From: Chitinophaga sp. CF118
GTDB taxonomy: Bacteria > Bacteroidota > Bacteroidia > Chitinophagales > Chitinophagaceae
Assembly: GCF_900112615.1 (NCBI RefSeq)
Contig: NZ_FOMK01000004.1
Location: forward strand, 1-64,000
DNA length: 64,000 nucleotides
Reading direction: 5' to 3'
Part shown: positions 8,972 to 16,149 of the stretch, piece after piece
How positions within the stretch are numbered: the stretch's first letter is position 1
How the letters are laid out: each line of letters opens with the position of its first letter
Made by a program: the position numbers and the translations under genes
Notes under the pieces: model-generated
The model's database searches: none
Seen by the model: only the letters and a program-made list of their open reading frames with translations
Told to the model about the DNA's origin: nothing

Positions 8972-9977
8972 GTATTATAGGTAACATTATGGTAAAAGTA
9001 TCTTCGCTGACCTGAATCTCTATTTTCTTGTCTAAAAGATGCATATACCGTTGATTAATATTTTCAAGTCCTAATCCTGTTGAGGATTCTGCTATTCTTT
9101 TAAGTTGTACATTATTCTCAACAATGATGTAATCATCTTTCGAATAAATCGAAATGTGTAAAGGTTTGTCTAATGAAACAATATTATGCTTGATGCAATT
9201 TTCGATCAATAGTTGTAATGTAAACGGAGGTACAAGAGTAGAATAGTATTGTTCATCGATATTAGTAGAAAGCTCAATCCCATTTTCGAAACGGGCTTTC
9301 AGGAGATACATATATGCATCCAATATGTCCATTTCATCAGATAATCTTATTAAATCTAATTTACGGCTTTCAAGCGTGTATCGATAAAAGTCGGAGAGTT
9401 TAAGTATAAAGTTAACGGCTTGTTTGTCTCCGCTTTCAACTATATACTTCAATGTGTTTAAACTGTTAAATAAGAAATGTGGATTTACCTGTTGTTTAAG
9501 TAATTCATATTGTGCCCATAGATTTGCGGTTGTTGTCCGGTCCAGTTCTATACTTACCTGCTGATTGAGATAACTTTGATATACAAGTTGTATAAACATA
9601 TAGAACGTAAGATTGATCAGTATTCCCCTTACTTCAAACATTAACATTCTGGGGCCGAAATTCAAATGAGACAACAGATATTGTTGTATACAAGCCAATA
9701 CAAACATCAATACCAGTCCAAAGAACAAACCTTTAAACAATCGTTTTATTGAAACCCCATTTACTGCAGCACCCTTAGCAGAATAAGCAGGGAGTGTCCA
9801 AATATTAAAATACCATATTAGAACCGAGAACAGAAATGTCACTGATGTATCAACTGCAGCTTCATAAAGCACAAAATGATGTTCAGCAATTTTTGGAACA
9901 GAAGTTAAAACTCCTAAAAAAAAGGAGCTCAGCCATATTATTTTATTAGATATCTTAAATGTGCGTTTTGTTCTCAT
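8952..9977 (-). CDS. LytS/YehU-type sensor histidine kinase
   Basis: The protein is about 341 aa from the ATG at 9977. A TTG at 10055 would extend it by 26 residues, but those are polar and come before the first membrane helix, so the ATG is preferred. Several N-terminal transmembrane helices occupy roughly the first 130 residues. The His_kinase domain follows with QQVNPHFLFNSLNTLKYI (phosphoaccepting His), then an HATPase part with LLIENCIKHN and STGLGLENINQRY. It is an inner-membrane sensor; the stimulus is unknown. It is cotranscribed with the LytTR regulator downstream. A good promoter lies upstream at 10076-10108. Confidence 0.93.
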   Translation of the reverse strand: MRTKRTFKISNKIIWLSSFFLGVLTSVPKIAEHHFVLYEAAVDTSVTFLFSVLIWYFNIWTLPAYSAKGAAVNGVSIKRLFKGLFFGLVLMFVLACIQQYLLSHLNFGPRMLMFEVRGILINLTFYMFIQLVYQSYLNQQVSIELDRTTTANLWAQYELLKQQVNPHFLFNSLNTLKYIVESGDKQAVNFILKLSDFYRYTLESRKLDLIRLSDEMDILDAYMYLLKARFENGIELSTNIDEQYYSTLVPPFTLQLLIENCIKHNIVSLDKPLHISIYSKDDYIIVENNVQLKRIAESSTGLGLENINQRYMHLLDKKIEIQVSEDTFTIMLPIIRENHHH

Positions 9978-10075
9978 ATCAGGTCTTGTGTCACATTCTA
10001 CAGTGTCGGGCTTAGTATCATAAACGGTATGGCTTACCAGCCATTCATTTTTCAATTCCGTTATGTAACTGATTG

Positions 10076-10108
10076 CAAATATATATCATTAAAGTATAAC
10101 CATCCAAA
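10076..10108 (-). promoter_or_regulatory. Bacteroidota-type promoter for the LytS/LytTR pair
   Basis: On the minus strand, TTTG (10108-10105) is followed after 21 bases by TATATTTG (10083-10076), matching the -33 TTTG and -7 TAnnTTTG elements. Initiation would fall near 10069, leaving a leader of about 90 nt to the ATG at 9977. That supports this start over the TTG at 10055. Confidence 0.55.
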
Positions 10109-10319
10109 GGCTAAAAGACAGATAAATATATGAATTAGGCATTGATAATTCTGTCTTTCCAATAGTCTATTCCAACTACCAATTTGTCCATTTCACCATT
10201 TCGAGCTATCGTACAAAGTTTTTTTGGATTCCTTTTGTATCAGTTTTATCGAAGTGATCCTCCAAATTATACAGGAATGATACCCGGTAAGCAATAAATA
10301 ATAATTAAAACAAAAAAGG

Positions 10320-10772
10320 ATGAAACTTTTATCAACGCTTGCTTTAGTTGCAATTATGCTGATTTGTTTAACAGCAAAGGGCCAGATCTCAAAACCAGTG
10401 AAATGGAGTTTTACCGCGAAGAGAACATCAACAAATGATGCTACCATATATATAAAAGCAACTATTGATGATGGTTGGCATATATATGCATTGAATAATC
10501 CAGACAACGGTCCAGTAAGGACGTCGTTTAACTTTATTCCGGAAAAATCATATCAACTCTCCGGTAAAGTTGGCGAACCTAAGCCACTCAGGAAATTTGA
10601 AAAATTCTTTGATGCTGACATAAATTATTTTGAAAAGGTTGTTGTATTCCAACAAAAGATAAAACTGGTTGATGGTAAAGGTATTGTAAAGGGCACTGTT
10701 GAGTATACAGTTTGCAGTGAACAACAATGCCTGCCACCCAAAACACTTGATTTCAGTGTCATCGTTGAATAG
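10320..10772 (+). CDS. Exported DsbD N-terminal-like (thiol:disulfide) domain protein
   Basis: This 150-aa protein has a signal peptide (MKLLSTLALVAIMLICLTA, cleavage near KGQ) and one immunoglobulin-like DsbD-alpha domain. The redox pair is visible as CSEQQCLPP near the C-terminus, and the family's GWHIYAL motif is present. In DsbD this periplasmic domain passes electrons to substrate thiols. Here it stands alone without the membrane and thioredoxin domains, so the electron donor must be another protein. It heads an apparent operon with an Ohr-like protein (42 bp downstream) and a hydrolase, hinting at an envelope redox-stress role; that is inference. Confidence 0.85.
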   Translation: MKLLSTLALVAIMLICLTAKGQISKPVKWSFTAKRTSTNDATIYIKATIDDGWHIYALNNPDNGPVRTSFNFIPEKSYQLSGKVGEPKPLRKFEKFFDADINYFEKVVVFQQKIKLVDGKGIVKGTVEYTVCSEQQCLPPKTLDFSVIVE

Positions 10773-10814
10773 TACTAAAAAATATAAATATTAACTCTAA
10801 ATTTTAAAAAGAAA

Positions 10815-11252
10815 ATGGAAAACAGTAATGTTCAGAAAGCTGTAATCGAAAAAGTATTGTATACCGGCAAAACACATACTACTGGCGGAAGGGAAGGAAC
10901 TTCAAAAAGTGATGACGGGAAATTAGACATTCTATTATCATCTCCTGGAACAAATGGTATTGGAACGAATCCGGAACAGCTCTTTGCTGCAGGATGGTCG
11001 GCTTGTTTTATTGGGGCATTGGGCCTCGCTGCCAAAGGATTCGGTTTAGCGCTACCAAAAGAAACTTTTGTTGACGCAGAAGTAGACCTGGGCACAACAC
11101 AAGGGGCGTATTTTCTTCAGGCTCGCCTCTATGTCAGTTTACCTGGAATAGAAAAACATCTAGCTCAGGATTTAATCAATCTTGCCCATCAAACTTGCCC
11201 ATATTCAAAAGCAACGAGTGGAAATATCAATTTAACAACTATTATACTGTAA
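10815..11252 (+). CDS. Ohr family organic hydroperoxide resistance protein
   Basis: This 145-aa protein has the normal Ohr length. Catalytic cysteines appear in AAGWSACFIGAL (about residue 60) and AHQTCPYSKAT (about residue 125), both diagnostic of Ohr rather than OsmC. The N-terminal VLYTGKTHTTGGREGTS also fits. The enzyme reduces organic hydroperoxides in the cytoplasm using dithiol cofactors. It lies 42 bp after the DsbD-N-like gene and only 4 bp before the alpha/beta hydrolase, so the three genes probably form one transcript. No MarR/OhrR regulator is adjacent. Confidence 0.93.
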   Translation: MENSNVQKAVIEKVLYTGKTHTTGGREGTSKSDDGKLDILLSSPGTNGIGTNPEQLFAAGWSACFIGALGLAAKGFGLALPKETFVDAEVDLGTTQGAYFLQARLYVSLPGIEKHLAQDLINLAHQTCPYSKATSGNINLTTIIL

Positions 11253-11256
11253 AACA

Positions 11257-12039
11257 ATGAGAACATTAATCAAAGGAAGTTTATATGCGGTCGTTATAAT
11301 AACAATCGGATTACTATTGGGCTATAGTACAACAAACGCCCAAAGTACTAATGGCACTTCAAAAATTAAGAATGTTATTTTAGTACATGGTGCATTTGTG
11401 GATGGCTCCGGTTGGAAAGGGGTATATGATATACTGACAAAAAACGGTTATCATACTGTCGTAGTACAGATACCCCTTACATCATTGAAAGATGATGCAG
11501 ATGTCGTTAAAAGGGCATTAGATAAGTTGGATGGACCTGCTGTTCTTGTAGGTCACTCCTGGGGTGGCACCGTTATTACTGAAGTAAGTGCAGATCCTAA
11601 AGTGGCATCATTGGTTTATGTGACAGCCTTCCAGCCCGATCAAGGTGAAAATACGATTAAATGGGTATCCTCAGCTCCTGCTTTGCCTGAGAATGGTATT
11701 TTGCCTCCGGATAACGAAGGTCTTGTATACTATGACAGACAGAAATTCCATGCAGGTTTTGCAGCAGATTTAAGTAAAGAACAAGCCATTTTCATGGCTG
11801 ATTCTCAAAAACCTATCGCAGCCTCTTCTTTTGCTACTCCTGTATCTGTAGCTGCATGGCATGACAAGCCTTCTTTTGCTATAGTACCAACTGCCGACAA
11901 AAGTATTAATCCTGTAATATTAAGGAACATGTACAAAAGGTCTGGCGCTAAAACAACAGAAATTAAGGGTGGTAGTCATGCCGTTTTTGTTTCACATCCA
12001 AAAGAAGTAGCTGACGTTATTATTTCTGCTACAAAATAA
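11257..12039 (+). CDS. Exported alpha/beta hydrolase
   Basis: This 260-aa protein has an N-terminal signal or anchor (about residues 8-29, ending TTNAQ). The alpha/beta hydrolase fold follows with the oxyanion motif VHGAFVDGSGW, the nucleophile elbow LVGHSWGGTV and a late His in GGSHAVFVSHP. The substrate is unknown; similar sequences are annotated only as hydrolases. It is placed in the periplasm or outer compartment by the signal. It is the last gene of the DsbD-N/Ohr operon and is followed by a very strong terminator. Confidence 0.9.
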   Translation: MRTLIKGSLYAVVIITIGLLLGYSTTNAQSTNGTSKIKNVILVHGAFVDGSGWKGVYDILTKNGYHTVVVQIPLTSLKDDADVVKRALDKLDGPAVLVGHSWGGTVITEVSADPKVASLVYVTAFQPDQGENTIKWVSSAPALPENGILPPDNEGLVYYDRQKFHAGFAADLSKEQAIFMADSQKPIAASSFATPVSVAAWHDKPSFAIVPTADKSINPVILRNMYKRSGAKTTEIKGGSHAVFVSHPKEVADVIISATK

Positions 12040-12064
12040 GGTATCTCTTGATATAATCATTATT

Positions 12065-12099
12065 CAAAAGCCGTTTCAAAGTTTTGAAACGGCTTTTGA
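12065..12099 (+). terminator. Strong intrinsic terminator, possibly bidirectional
   Basis: A 15-bp perfect stem AAAAGCCGTTTCAAA / TTTGAAACGGCTTTT (12066-12080 and 12083-12097) lies 26 bases after the hydrolase stop. It has A-rich and T-rich flanks on both sides. Confidence 0.85.
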
Positions 12100-12206
12100 C
12101 ACCAACTGGCAGAATGCCAACTTCAAATACGAGATTGCCGGGTTAGTATATTTTGTTCTTATAGAATATTTAATTGGGAAATAACTTTGTCATCAAATAA
12201 TTAAAC

Positions 12207-13004
12207 ATGAAACCATTTAAAGAAATTTTTCTACTCATTGGCTTAGCATCAATATTCGCGATTGTGGTAGGATTTCAAAACATTAAAAAACAAAATACCA
12301 TTAAGAACCTACAAAAGAACGATGAACGTAAAGGTTTTGCTGTGGTTGAGCTTTTTACCTCGGAGGGTTGTTGGAGTTGCCCTCCGGCAGATGAGCTTAT
12401 TGAAAAACTGCAAAAAGGAAACAACAACAAGCAACTCTATATTATGGCTTTTCATGTAGATTATTGGGACCATCAGGGGTGGAAGGATCGTTTTAGCAAG
12501 CCAGAATTCACATTGAGGCAACAACAGTATGCCAGTTGGCTTAATCTAAATACCATATACACGCCCCAGATTGTTGTTAATGGCACAACTGAACTTATAG
12601 GATCGGATGAGAGTGCTGTTTTAAGTTCCATTAGTTCAGAATTGAAAAAAACTTCATCGGATACTTTTGTTTTACATGCAGAAGTAAAGAGTAAAAATAT
12701 TCAAGTGACATATTCGGATGTTAGAAGCCATAAGGAATATCAAATCATAATTGCTTTGGTACAGAAATCTGCTCTTTCTAAAGTAAAGGCTGGTGAGAAT
12801 GCAGGAAAGAATCTATCTCATGTACAAATTGTGAGAGAGTTATATCAGCAGGAATTGGTAAGCGAAAACAATATTTCCATAGACCTTCCTAATGATTTTA
12901 ATAAAGAAGATTGGGAATTAATAGGTTTTGTACAGAACAAATCCAACGGCAAAATTACTCAGGCAACCAGGTTTGAATTCGACAATAATGTCTATGCTAA
13001 CTAG
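12207..13004 (+). CDS. DUF1223 thioredoxin-like membrane-anchored protein
   Basis: This 265-aa protein starts with a hydrophobic segment (about residues 8-23) that anchors or exports it. The DUF1223 signature follows: VVELFTSEGCWSCPPADELI, with a CxxC pair, then AFHVDYWDHQGWKD and the cis-Pro-like TPQIVVNG. The fold is thioredoxin-like, and the family's role is unsettled. TAACTTTG at 12182-12189 fits a -7 element, 17 bases before the ATG, but no -33 box is well placed. Its 3' end overlaps the convergent membrane-protein gene by 8 bp. Confidence 0.85.
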   Translation: MKPFKEIFLLIGLASIFAIVVGFQNIKKQNTIKNLQKNDERKGFAVVELFTSEGCWSCPPADELIEKLQKGNNNKQLYIMAFHVDYWDHQGWKDRFSKPEFTLRQQQYASWLNLNTIYTPQIVVNGTTELIGSDESAVLSSISSELKKTSSDTFVLHAEVKSKNIQVTYSDVRSHKEYQIIIALVQKSALSKVKAGENAGKNLSHVQIVRELYQQELVSENNISIDLPNDFNKEDWELIGFVQNKSNGKITQATRFEFDNNVYAN

Positions 13005-13656
13005 TTTCGTATTTATCAATCTGGCTCAACATTTCCATGGATTGGAGCATCGGAGTCCATTCTTTTCCGTCAAAAATTAAGCGGAACCATTTTTTATTCC
13101 TATTCTCATATTTAATGTTTAAGAATAGCCAAACAGAAATGAAAGTAAATGAAACAGTCACACTACCCTGAACTACTAACAAGATTGTATTTCCATTTAT
13201 AAACACACTTTCGGACAAATAAAAGGTGGTCCATAAGGGTAGTTGTAGAAAAAGGATTCGCGCTGTCCATAATGTTGATGACTTCAAGCTGGACAGACGT
13301 CTCTGCGCTTCCAATACCGGCCTGCCAAGATCTACCTGATGTATTAAAACTAACTGGTAGAAATAAATCACAAGGGCTATGGCGGTTAACAGCACTTGTA
13401 TTCCGGCAGAGATCAGGAAGAATTTACTTATTGTAGCAAAGTCGAATAAGAACAGGTTTATGATTATCCCCCCTCCCAAGCCAACCCACACCAGTCCGAC
13501 GAAGATAGCAAATATCTTCAGTGGCTTCATAGATGATAATAAAGAGCTAACTTTTATTTTGGTAATCTCTTCTGCATTTTTCCTGTTAAGCGACAAGCTC
13601 TGTTCTATCTTCTTATCATAAGATTTCCAGAGGTTCAGTATTTCTATATCTTCCAT
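12997..13656 (-). CDS. Membrane protein cotranscribed with an ECF sigma factor, possible anti-sigma or regulator
   Basis: This 219-aa protein has a charged cytoplasmic N-terminus of about 45 residues (MEDIEILNLWKSYDKKIEQS) followed by four predicted transmembrane helices and a short charged tail. The N-terminus resembles that of membrane proteins commonly found behind ECF sigma factors in Bacteroidota. I see no classical anti-sigma zinc motif. It overlaps the sigma gene by 13 bp, which argues for coupled expression and a functional link. The anti-sigma role is inference. It converges on the DUF1223 gene with an 8-bp overlap of the 3' ends. Confidence 0.7.
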   Translation of the reverse strand: MEDIEILNLWKSYDKKIEQSLSLNRKNAEEITKIKVSSLLSSMKPLKIFAIFVGLVWVGLGGGIIINLFLFDFATISKFFLISAGIQVLLTAIALVIYFYQLVLIHQVDLGRPVLEAQRRLSSLKSSTLWTARILFLQLPLWTTFYLSESVFINGNTILLVVQGSVTVSFTFISVWLFLNIKYENRNKKWFRLIFDGKEWTPMLQSMEMLSQIDKYETS

Positions 13657-14174
13657 TGTGATTGATTTTGCGTTTGTGAGAATTTTTTCTTTAGTTTTTC
13701 TTTGATACGGCTAACTTTGGTGGCTACGTTGGTTTCCGAAATATCCATAATCTCTGCTATTTCCTTGTGGCTTTTCTGTTCGAGGTAAAGGAGCATCAAT
13801 GCTTTATCCAGTTCCTTTAATTCGGAAATGAACTGATGCAAGAGGCCTACCTTTATATCCAGTTCGTTATTGTAACTTATATCTGCCAGATATAGAATAT
13901 TATCAGTAATAGGATTGGCAATCTTTTTTCGACGGTGTTCTTTTCTATACATTGATATGGCCACATTCAGAGCTATCCGGTATATCCAGGTGGAGTGTTT
14001 GTATTGGTCGTCGTATTTTTCATAAGACTTCCATAATTGCACCAGGATTTCCTGTATCAAATCCTGCCTGTCGTCGGCATCTTTACAATAAGCATTCGCT
14101 ACTTTGTAAAGAATTCCTTTATTCTCTTCAACAAGTGACAGGAAAAATTCGCTGGCTTTTTCTTTTGTAACCAT
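13644..14174 (-). CDS. ECF RNA polymerase sigma factor
   Basis: This 176-aa protein has the typical ECF length. Region 2 is visible as YCKDADDRQDLIQEILVQLW and STWIYRIALNVAISMYRK. Region 4 is LHQFISELKELDKALML followed by HKEIAEIMDISETNVATKVS, the promoter -35 recognition helix. It directs transcription of a small regulon, and its partner is probably the membrane protein encoded downstream. No consensus promoter stands out upstream. Confidence 0.93.
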   Translation of the reverse strand: MVTKEKASEFFLSLVEENKGILYKVANAYCKDADDRQDLIQEILVQLWKSYEKYDDQYKHSTWIYRIALNVAISMYRKEHRRKKIANPITDNILYLADISYNNELDIKVGLLHQFISELKELDKALMLLYLEQKSHKEIAEIMDISETNVATKVSRIKEKLKKKFSQTQNQSQWKI

Positions 14175-14734
14175 TAGTATTTGATGTGAAAGGTGCTTTC
14201 TTAATTATTCGCACGAGGTGAAAGAATATCACATTTTTAAAAATGATTCTTGTGATTTATCAAGAGGTTATAAACCGGGGCTTTTAATAAAGTCTTTATT
14301 ATCAACACAAACTAGCACAAAAACCGCAGGATTATATCTATGGCTTTCCCTGTATATAGCCAGCAGAAAAATCGTATTTAAAACAAAATCAACCCATTAC
14401 AAATATCTTGTATTTTATCGATCTCTGATTCTCCCTGCAAAAAATACAAAGTAGTTGGTATTTTCCTGACCCTTAAAAATAATTAACGTGTGCAAGATGG
14501 TTATCCAATAGCATTATTCGCAGGATACGCAGGAGTCCATCTCTTTATAATTCAAAAAATGACAGCTTGCTGTTATTGCTGAATGCAATAAATAAGATAA
14601 ATGGAACAAGATCAGCCTCTCTCCTGCCATTTGAAAAACTTGAACCAGAAGTGAATAATCATGATATTACGCAGGCTACTGTTTGGCCCCGGAGGAAACA
14701 ATAAAACGAAAGAGGGGTATTCAAAAATGAATGA
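14175..14734. other. Intergenic stretch without a supported gene
   Basis: This is about 560 bp of AT-rich sequence. The open frame at 14218-14454 begins with GTG and has no family resemblance or composition typical of the neighbours, so I do not accept it as a gene. It may be decayed sequence, given the dehydrogenase fossil just beyond it. Confidence 0.45.
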
Positions 14735-14818
14735 AGAGAAGAAGGGAGATCTATTTCAGGAACAGCCATCACCGCAGATGGCGGGTTAAATGCCTGGTAT
14801 GAGTCTAAAAAAGCATAA
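14735..14818 (+). pseudogene. C-terminal fossil of a short-chain dehydrogenase
   Basis: After an in-frame TGA at 14732, the plus strand reads REEGRSISGTAITADGGLNA then WYESKKA and stops at 14818. The pattern ISGTxxxxDGGLNAW is the standard C-terminus of classical SDR enzymes. No catalytic or nucleotide-binding part is found upstream. It is a short tail left from a lost gene; the match rests on about 15 residues, so confidence is moderate to low. Confidence 0.4.
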
Positions 14819-14840
14819 CCGTTCATGGTTGTGTAGAGAA

Positions 14841-14870
14841 GAGAATGTGGAACTATGTGTCCACATTCTC
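14841..14870 (-). terminator. Hairpin downstream of the ArsR gene
   Basis: A perfect 11-bp stem GAGAATGTGGA / TCCACATTCTC encloses an 8-nt loop. It lies about 57 bases past the ArsR stop in its direction of transcription. The U-tract is poor, so this is a terminator-like or mRNA-stabilising structure. Confidence 0.5.
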
Positions 14871-14926
14871 ATGAGGTGAATGCAAAATTTCCTGAATTGT
14901 CAGTGTTCCTCATTCATAAAATTATT

Positions 14927-15250
14927 TTATTTAGGCAATTTTTTATTTAATAGGGTTTCCAACTTTTTCAGTTTCGATGCCCAGAACTTATCAAAGTAAG
15001 AGATCCATTCCTGCAACTCATTGAATCCATCTTGTTTCAGCGTGCAATACCGTTCTCTGCCAATGTCCTCAATAGAAATAAATCCTGCAGTGTACAATAT
15101 TTTGATGTGTTTTGAAACAGCAGGGCGACTCATATCGAAATTTTCTGCCAGACTGTTGATGGTTAAACTGTCTTTTGAGAGTAACCTTAGCATCTCCCTC
15201 CTGCTTGGATCAGCGATTACCTGAAATGTATCAAGTGTTGGTTGTGCCAT
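14927..15250 (-). CDS. ArsR family transcriptional repressor
   Basis: This 107-aa protein is almost entirely a winged helix: FQVIADPSRREMLRLLSKDS, then INSLAENFDMSRPAVSKHIK as the recognition helix, then a wing around GRERYCTL. No metal-binding CxC is present, which places it with the non-metal ArsR regulators that usually sit beside SRPBCC proteins. It overlaps the SRPBCC gene by 20 bp. Two palindromes in the shared promoter (15689-15732) are its likely autoregulatory operators. Confidence 0.93.
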   Translation of the reverse strand: MAQPTLDTFQVIADPSRREMLRLLSKDSLTINSLAENFDMSRPAVSKHIKILYTAGFISIEDIGRERYCTLKQDGFNELQEWISYFDKFWASKLKKLETLLNKKLPK

Positions 15251-15683
15251 GTTTTGCAGCGTTTATACGTTCAGCTATCTTATGTATATTTTTAAGCCAA
15301 CCATCATTCATAGCAGTGTACATAATGAAGTTTTCCATTTCCGAAAAACCGCTATGCTCCAGGAAAAGTTCTGTACCATTATCTTTTTGTTCCAATTTCC
15401 ATACAACCACCGAATCAAGCGTGATCTTGCCATCCCCAGGTCCACCCTTCCATGAATAAGAAAGCTTTTTGAAAGGAATGATCTCTAATACCCTGCAATA
15501 GACAATTCCATCGAAATTTAAATTGGGTAGGGGTCTGGTACTGAATTGAAAGTCATACCCAATAATTGGCTGAAAATCATTTTTCATCAACCATTGCTCT
15601 ATTAATTCAGGATTCGTCAGATATTCCCAAACCGCCTCAGGAGGATGAGGGAAGAAAAACTGGTGGTTAATACTTGTTGCCAT
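15231..15683 (-). CDS. SRPBCC / AHSA1-like domain protein
   Basis: This 150-aa protein has the START-like ligand-cavity fold. The family pattern starts FFFPHPPEAVWEYLTNPELI then EQWLM, and ends HSGFSEMENFIMYTAMNDGW and LKNI. Such proteins bind small hydrophobic ligands or act as Hsp90-activator-like proteins; the specific ligand is unknown. It is the first gene of the two-gene ArsR operon, and its ATG lies only 5 bases after the proximal operator. Confidence 0.9.
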   Translation of the reverse strand: MATSINHQFFFPHPPEAVWEYLTNPELIEQWLMKNDFQPIIGYDFQFSTRPLPNLNFDGIVYCRVLEIIPFKKLSYSWKGGPGDGKITLDSVVVWKLEQKDNGTELFLEHSGFSEMENFIMYTAMNDGWLKNIHKIAERINAAKHGTTNT

Positions 15684-15688
15684 AATAC

Positions 15689-15737
15689 GTAACTTTTAAG
15701 TTACCCAAATATATAGGTAACTTTTGAGTTACGCAAA
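15689..15737 (-). promoter_or_regulatory. Promoter with two ArsR-type palindromic operators
   Basis: On the minus strand, TTTG (15737-15734) is followed after 20 bases by TATATTTG (15713-15706), a full Bacteroidota promoter. Two 16-bp palindromes, GTAACTTTTAAGTTAC (15689-15704) and GTAACTTTTGAGTTAC (15717-15732), are 28 bp apart. One fills the spacer between the promoter boxes; the other covers the expected start site and leader. Both would block transcription when bound. The repeat unit extends into CAAATAT after each palindrome. Confidence 0.75.
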
Positions 15738-15828
15738 TATTTTTAAACAAACAGGAAGTAACTATAATTGTCCCGGAAAGAAAAATGTAGTAAGACCAGG
15801 CGTAATAATCCTGCGTTGTTTTCAATTG

Positions 15829-15842
15829 TAGAGCGCGCTCTA
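15829..15842. repeat. 14-bp perfect palindrome
   Basis: TAGAGCGCGCTCTA is fully self-complementary and GC-rich at its core in an AT-rich background. The form resembles TetR-type operators, but no such regulator is adjacent. Confidence 0.45.
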
Positions 15843-15882
15843 AATGCGACGTGTGTTCCTTTCTTATATAATGAATAGCGAA

Positions 15883-15910
15883 AAAAAATACCAAGTACTT
15901 GGTATTTTTT
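15883..15910. repeat. 28-bp perfect palindrome
   Basis: The sequence is self-complementary from A-tract to T-tract around the core TACCAAGTACTTGGTA. It has no unpaired loop, which suits a dimeric regulator site as well as a hairpin. A short A-run and T-run flank it, so a terminator is possible, but no gene ends nearby on either strand. Confidence 0.5.
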
Positions 15911-16149
15911 ACAAGAGAAAAGAAAATTACTTTTATATAAAATAGATTCGCAGCCCTCCTAAATATTGATTGTCCTACATTAAGCTTTCTCGATTATCCG
16001 CAAATAATAAATTCATTAAAATATGGTAACATTCCATGTTATAGGTAACGCTTTGCCTGAGCAATGATGCTTATGCTGCAAACATATTAGACAGATTGTC
16101 TGAAGTTGCCAGATTCCCTTCTTTTCCATAAAATATAAATAACTGAGTT

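Larger units (their letters stand above)
15738..16149. other. Intergenic region with two perfect palindromes and no gene
   Basis: This is about 410 bp upstream of the papain-like gene. I find no credible coding sequence; the frame at 15667-15894 runs through the operators and is rejected. The two palindromes listed separately are the only clear structure. Confidence 0.5.

Noticed and set aside
10193..10507. Minus-strand 104-codon frame
   Set aside because: It is antisense to the exported DsbD-N-like gene and has no independent support.
14218..14454. GTG-started 78-codon frame
   Set aside because: No start context, no similarity to any family and AT-driven composition; it lies in apparently decayed sequence.
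15667..15894. Minus-strand frame across the ArsR promoter
   Set aside because: It runs through two operators and a promoter and overlaps the SRPBCC start in another frame.
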